Positions 61,144 to 64,000 of a stretch of 64,000 nucleotides of DNA are shown here, piece after piece. Below the pieces are notes generated by a model that was given only the letters and a program-made list of their open reading frames with translations, made no database searches and was not told the origin of the DNA. This DNA comes from Winogradskyella tangerina (lineage in GTDB: Bacteria; Bacteroidota; Bacteroidia; Flavobacteriales; Flavobacteriaceae). The stretch covers positions 186,001-250,000 of the forward strand of contig NZ_QERF01000004.1 in the NCBI RefSeq assembly GCF_003260205.1. Reading direction: 5' to 3'. Made by a program: the position numbers and the translations under genes. The number at the start of each line of letters is the position of its first letter. Position 1 is the first letter of the stretch.

Positions 61144-63440
61144 GGTTAATATGTATCTTGGCCTTAATGTTACTTCCTACACTAGCCTTTTCACAAGAAG
61201 AGGCTTTTTACATTGAATTTGACGACCTTAGTTTACAAGACGCCATAACCGAAATTGAGAACACATTTGATGTTCTTTTTTCGTATAAGGATGATTATGT
61301 CAAGGATAAAAGGATAAGTCTTAGTGGCAAAGATCGCACGCTATCTGAAGTTTTAGTGGCGTTGCAACAGCGAACAAATTTGTACTACCAACTTGTTGAA
61401 AGGCGGTACATAATTGTTAGTGTATCCGAAGAAATTACCATGCCTACCGAAAGTTTAGAGAAGGTAGTTGTGAAGAGTTATTTGGCAACAGGAATTGAAA
61501 AAAATAGTGATGGCAGCTACAAACTTTATCCTTCGCGATTAGGAATTTTACCCGGACTTATTGAACCCGATGTGTTGGAAAGTATTCAGTTATTGCCTGG
61601 GGTTTTAAGTCCTAATGAAACTGCTTCTGGTTTTTTTGTGCGTGGAGGTTATGCCGATCAAAACCGCGTTATTTGGGATGGGATAAACATTTATCATAAA
61701 GGGCATCTCTTCGGAATGATCTCGCCCTTAAACCCTAATGTAGCTTCAGAAATAAGATTTATAAATAAAGGGACACATGCGCGTTATGGTGAGCGATTAT
61801 CGAGTGTTATTGATATTAGTTCGAAGACAACAGTTTCTAATGATATCCATGCCGAAATAGGTATTAACGGCGTAAATGCTGATGCGATCTTAGAGCTTCC
61901 TATTATTGAAAATAAACTGAGTTTACAAGCCTCCTTAAGACATAGCTATACTAATGTTTTAGAAACTTTTACCTTCGATCAATTGGCAGATAAAGTGTTT
62001 GAAAGTACCAAGATCAGTCAGAATGAAAACGGTGATAACGACTTTTCCTTTCTAGATTATAATTTGAAATTGAATTACACACCTAATGCTTCAAATTCGT
62101 TTTACCTGAGCGTTATTAATATTGATAATCAACTTGATTATATTTCGAATGAATCTGAAACCGATAGAGATTTTAACGATGTATTATCCATCCGAAATAC
62201 TGGTTATGGTATAGGATGGAATGTGATTTGGAACGATAAATTACGTCAAACCACCCAAGCCTTTTTCTCGGATTACGCCTTCAATTACAATTTTATTACA
62301 TTCGAAAATGAAATTCAAGTTTCAGATTTTGAAAAGCGAAATACCATTTTTGACTCCGGTATTTCAACAGAATTAAATTATAGAGCTTCAGAACAGTTAA
62401 GTTATGATTTTGGCTATCAATACACGCTGAAGGATGTAGCTTATGCTTTTATAAATACAACCAATTCGAGTTTCATTTTAGACACCGAAGAACAAATTGT
62501 TCAAACACATAGTGGCTACGCAAACGTTGATTATAAAAACCCAAAATTTCTAGATGTTTCATTCGGCCTAAGAACGACCTATTTTCAAGAACTCGACGCG
62601 GTAAGATTCGAGCCAAGGTTGTTACTCTTTAAGGAACTCAATGAACGCTTTAAACTTCAGGCGAGTGCAGAGATCAAAAATCAGATCATCAATGAAATTG
62701 ACGAAACAGTCTTTAGCGACCTATCGCTTGAAAACCGTGTGTGGCGACTTTCAAACGGTGATAATTCACCTATAATAAATAGTAAGCATGCTTCATTAGG
62801 CTTTATCTATTCAAAGAATGGAGTTAATATTGATACTGATGTGTTTTATAAACGCTCTGAAAATGTATCCGCCTTAACACTTGGTTTTCTCAACCCTAAT
62901 AACATCGGTTTTAACATTGGCGACCAAACAATTTATGGTGCGGACGTTTTTGTGAAGAAACAGTTTAATGGTTTTAACTCCTGGATTAGCTATTCATTTA
63001 ATAGAGCACGAAGTCAGTTCGATAATCTTAACGAAGGGCGATCATTCAAATCTAAATCGAATGTAACACATGCAGTATCGACGGCGTTAAGTTACAAATC
63101 GAATGGCTTTCAGGTGGCGCTAGGTTGGAAATGGCAAACCGGACGACCCTTCACAATTGCCGAAGAAGGTGACAATGGTTTAGAATTTAATGATGGAGTA
63201 AATACCGGGCAGTTGCCAGTTTACCATCGATTAGATTTATCGTCTACTTATAGTTTTAAATTTTCTGAGAAAAATAAATTGAGAGGTAAAGTCGGACTTT
63301 CAATCCGGAATCTCTACAACAGAAATAATCTTATATCTCGCGAATATAGAGGTAATAATAGTTTGGATGATCCCATTGAACTTATTGAGCGTTTCTCTAT
63401 TGGGATTACACCAAATTTTATGTTCAGATTGTATTGGTAG
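61140..63440 (+). CDS. TonB-dependent outer membrane receptor with STN domain
   Basis: A 766-residue transducer. The signal peptide (about 1-19, LAFSQ) is followed by an STN domain (about 22-105) that contacts FecR. The plug domain has VLESIQLLPGVLSPNETASGFFVRGGYADQNRVIWDGINIYH (in parts) and ARYGERLSSVIDISSK. A 22-strand barrel ends in FMFRLYW with the aromatic outer-membrane C-terminus. There is no carboxypeptidase-like (CarboxypepD_reg) domain and no SusD gene follows. With FecI and FecR it forms a complete signalling set. The ligand is unknown. Confidence 0.92.
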   Translation: MRLICILALMLLPTLAFSQEEAFYIEFDDLSLQDAITEIENTFDVLFSYKDDYVKDKRISLSGKDRTLSEVLVALQQRTNLYYQLVERRYIIVSVSEEITMPTESLEKVVVKSYLATGIEKNSDGSYKLYPSRLGILPGLIEPDVLESIQLLPGVLSPNETASGFFVRGGYADQNRVIWDGINIYHKGHLFGMISPLNPNVASEIRFINKGTHARYGERLSSVIDISSKTTVSNDIHAEIGINGVNADAILELPIIENKLSLQASLRHSYTNVLETFTFDQLADKVFESTKISQNENGDNDFSFLDYNLKLNYTPNASNSFYLSVINIDNQLDYISNESETDRDFNDVLSIRNTGYGIGWNVIWNDKLRQTTQAFFSDYAFNYNFITFENEIQVSDFEKRNTIFDSGISTELNYRASEQLSYDFGYQYTLKDVAYAFINTTNSSFILDTEEQIVQTHSGYANVDYKNPKFLDVSFGLRTTYFQELDAVRFEPRLLLFKELNERFKLQASAEIKNQIINEIDETVFSDLSLENRVWRLSNGDNSPIINSKHASLGFIYSKNGVNIDTDVFYKRSENVSALTLGFLNPNNIGFNIGDQTIYGADVFVKKQFNGFNSWISYSFNRARSQFDNLNEGRSFKSKSNVTHAVSTALSYKSNGFQVALGWKWQTGRPFTIAEEGDNGLEFNDGVNTGQLPVYHRLDLSSTYSFKFSEKNKLRGKVGLSIRNLYNRNNLISREYRGNNSLDDPIELIERFSIGITPNFMFRLYW

Positions 63441-63448
63441 AAAGAAAA

Positions 63449-63486
63449 AAGCCTTCAAAACATATGATACTTTGAAGGCTTTATTT
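63449..63486 (+). terminator. terminator between the receptor and DUF2141 genes
   Basis: AAAGCCTTCAAA / TTTGAAGGCTTT with an 11-base loop and an ATTTTTT tract. It lies between the convergent genes ending at 63440 and 63508 and works in both directions. Confidence 0.85.
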
Positions 63487-63507
63487 TTTGATTGATGTGG
63501 TTGTATT

Positions 63508-63924
63508 TTAGAATCTTATGTTTAAATCTAAATCTTTGTCTTCCACTTTGAATTTGGCATCGTCGTACTGTGGTGGTCCCATAGCCATGACATTGTTAGA
63601 CATTCCGAAAGATTCCTTTGGCATACCGTTTTCCTGAAAATCCATACGCTTGTTGTCATTGGCATCGTGCATGGCAAGAATTGCATATTCTCCTGGAAGT
63701 ACATTTTCAAAAGTAATAGTTACTTTTCCGTCTTTGATCTCTGTTTCGGCATCCATAACACCGTTTCCTTTCATGAATGTTTCGGCGGTATGAAGCGACA
63801 TTAATACTTTTCCTTCGTCACTAATAACATTATCTATTGTTACTGTGATTGTGATTCCTTCTTCCTGAGAAAAACCAAATAAAGTGGTTAAAGCTAAAGC
63901 TAAAGTTAAAACTAGATTTTTCAT
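63508..63924 (-). CDS. DUF2141 domain-containing exported protein
   Basis: A 138-residue protein with a signal peptide (about 1-19, LFGFSQ). The DUF2141 beta-sandwich includes TITVTIDNVISDEGKVLMSLHTAETFM, the VTITFENVLPGEYAILAMHDANDNKRMDF motif (in parts, with a D-x-N-x-N/D calcium-like loop), the NGMPKESFGMSNN loop and a DLDLNIRF end. The family is common in Bacteroidota near envelope proteins. Its role is unknown. The last 76 bases of the window hold no visible gene. Confidence 0.9.
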   Translation of the reverse strand: MKNLVLTLALALTTLFGFSQEEGITITVTIDNVISDEGKVLMSLHTAETFMKGNGVMDAETEIKDGKVTITFENVLPGEYAILAMHDANDNKRMDFQENGMPKESFGMSNNVMAMGPPQYDDAKFKVEDKDLDLNIRF

Positions 63925-64000
63925 TTTAATAGTGTTTTAATGGTTATTGTTTTTTGATTAACAGTTCAAATATCTAACAATCTTGAAGATACTGGTAATC

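Overview
The window reads as chromosomal DNA of a marine-type Flavobacteriaceae bacterium (Bacteroidota). The evidence is low GC, many lipoproteins with short SxC lipoboxes, promoters matching the Bacteroidota -7 motif TAnnTTTG, and families typical of the group: the GIN/PspC/PadR envelope operon, a FecI-FecR-TonB receptor module, WbqC, DUF6122, DUF5683, an enlarged LepB, and LETM1-like and 2TM proteins. The gene order parA-parB-DUF5683-dapB-lepB-WbqC and ribH-small membrane proteins-mutL also fits. The genus cannot be fixed from sequence alone.

Layout. 1-1712: end of an amidohydrolase, then a 2TM protein, a DUF2306-like membrane protein and a LytTR response regulator. 1704-4310: J-domain protein, LETM1-related protein, AraC regulator. 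4365-12572: SDR oxidoreductase, secreted alpha/beta hydrolase, two PD40 lipoproteins, small membrane protein, penicillin-acylase-type amidase, CIA30 protein. 12647-14602: DUF721 protein, lipoprotein and recF. 14744-21508: TPR protein and ribH, a 13-bp tandem repeat array, two paralogous small membrane proteins, mutL, two rhomboids and an endonuclease/exonuclease/phosphatase-fold protein. 21497-27451: DUF6122, WbqC, lepB, a 5'-truncated four-helix-bundle gene, dapB, DUF5683, parB, parA. 27591-38327: M16 peptidase, a membrane protein, methylmalonyl-CoA mutase subunits flanking a lipoprotein, a FtsB/DivIC-like protein, uridine kinase, cytochrome c and a PQQ-type sugar dehydrogenase.

38396-39472 is the most unusual region. 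A tRNA-Pro(UGG) gene is preceded by two identical 323-bp units. Each unit holds the 5' half of that tRNA, a hairpin in place of the T arm, and an 80-residue GIY-YIG nuclease gene whose stop codon lies inside the next tRNA copy. The true tRNA is followed by three ~105-bp repeats, each with a terminator-like hairpin and another copy of the substitute T-arm hairpin plus acceptor 3' strand. It looks like a GIY-YIG cassette that inserts into a tRNA gene and rebuilds it.

39502-47184 is a carbohydrate locus without SusC/D: an AraC regulator divergent from an operon for a PhyH-type dioxygenase, a TIM-barrel isomerase, a GH127-like enzyme and two sulfatases. After a glycosyltransferase, a lipoprotein and trxB come two GIN proteins, an NTF2-like protein, PspC and PadR (49831-54327), then small conserved proteins and oxyR. 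The window ends with a Kazal-like acidic lipoprotein divergent from an ECF sigma, FecR-type anti-sigma and TonB receptor set, and a DUF2141 protein.
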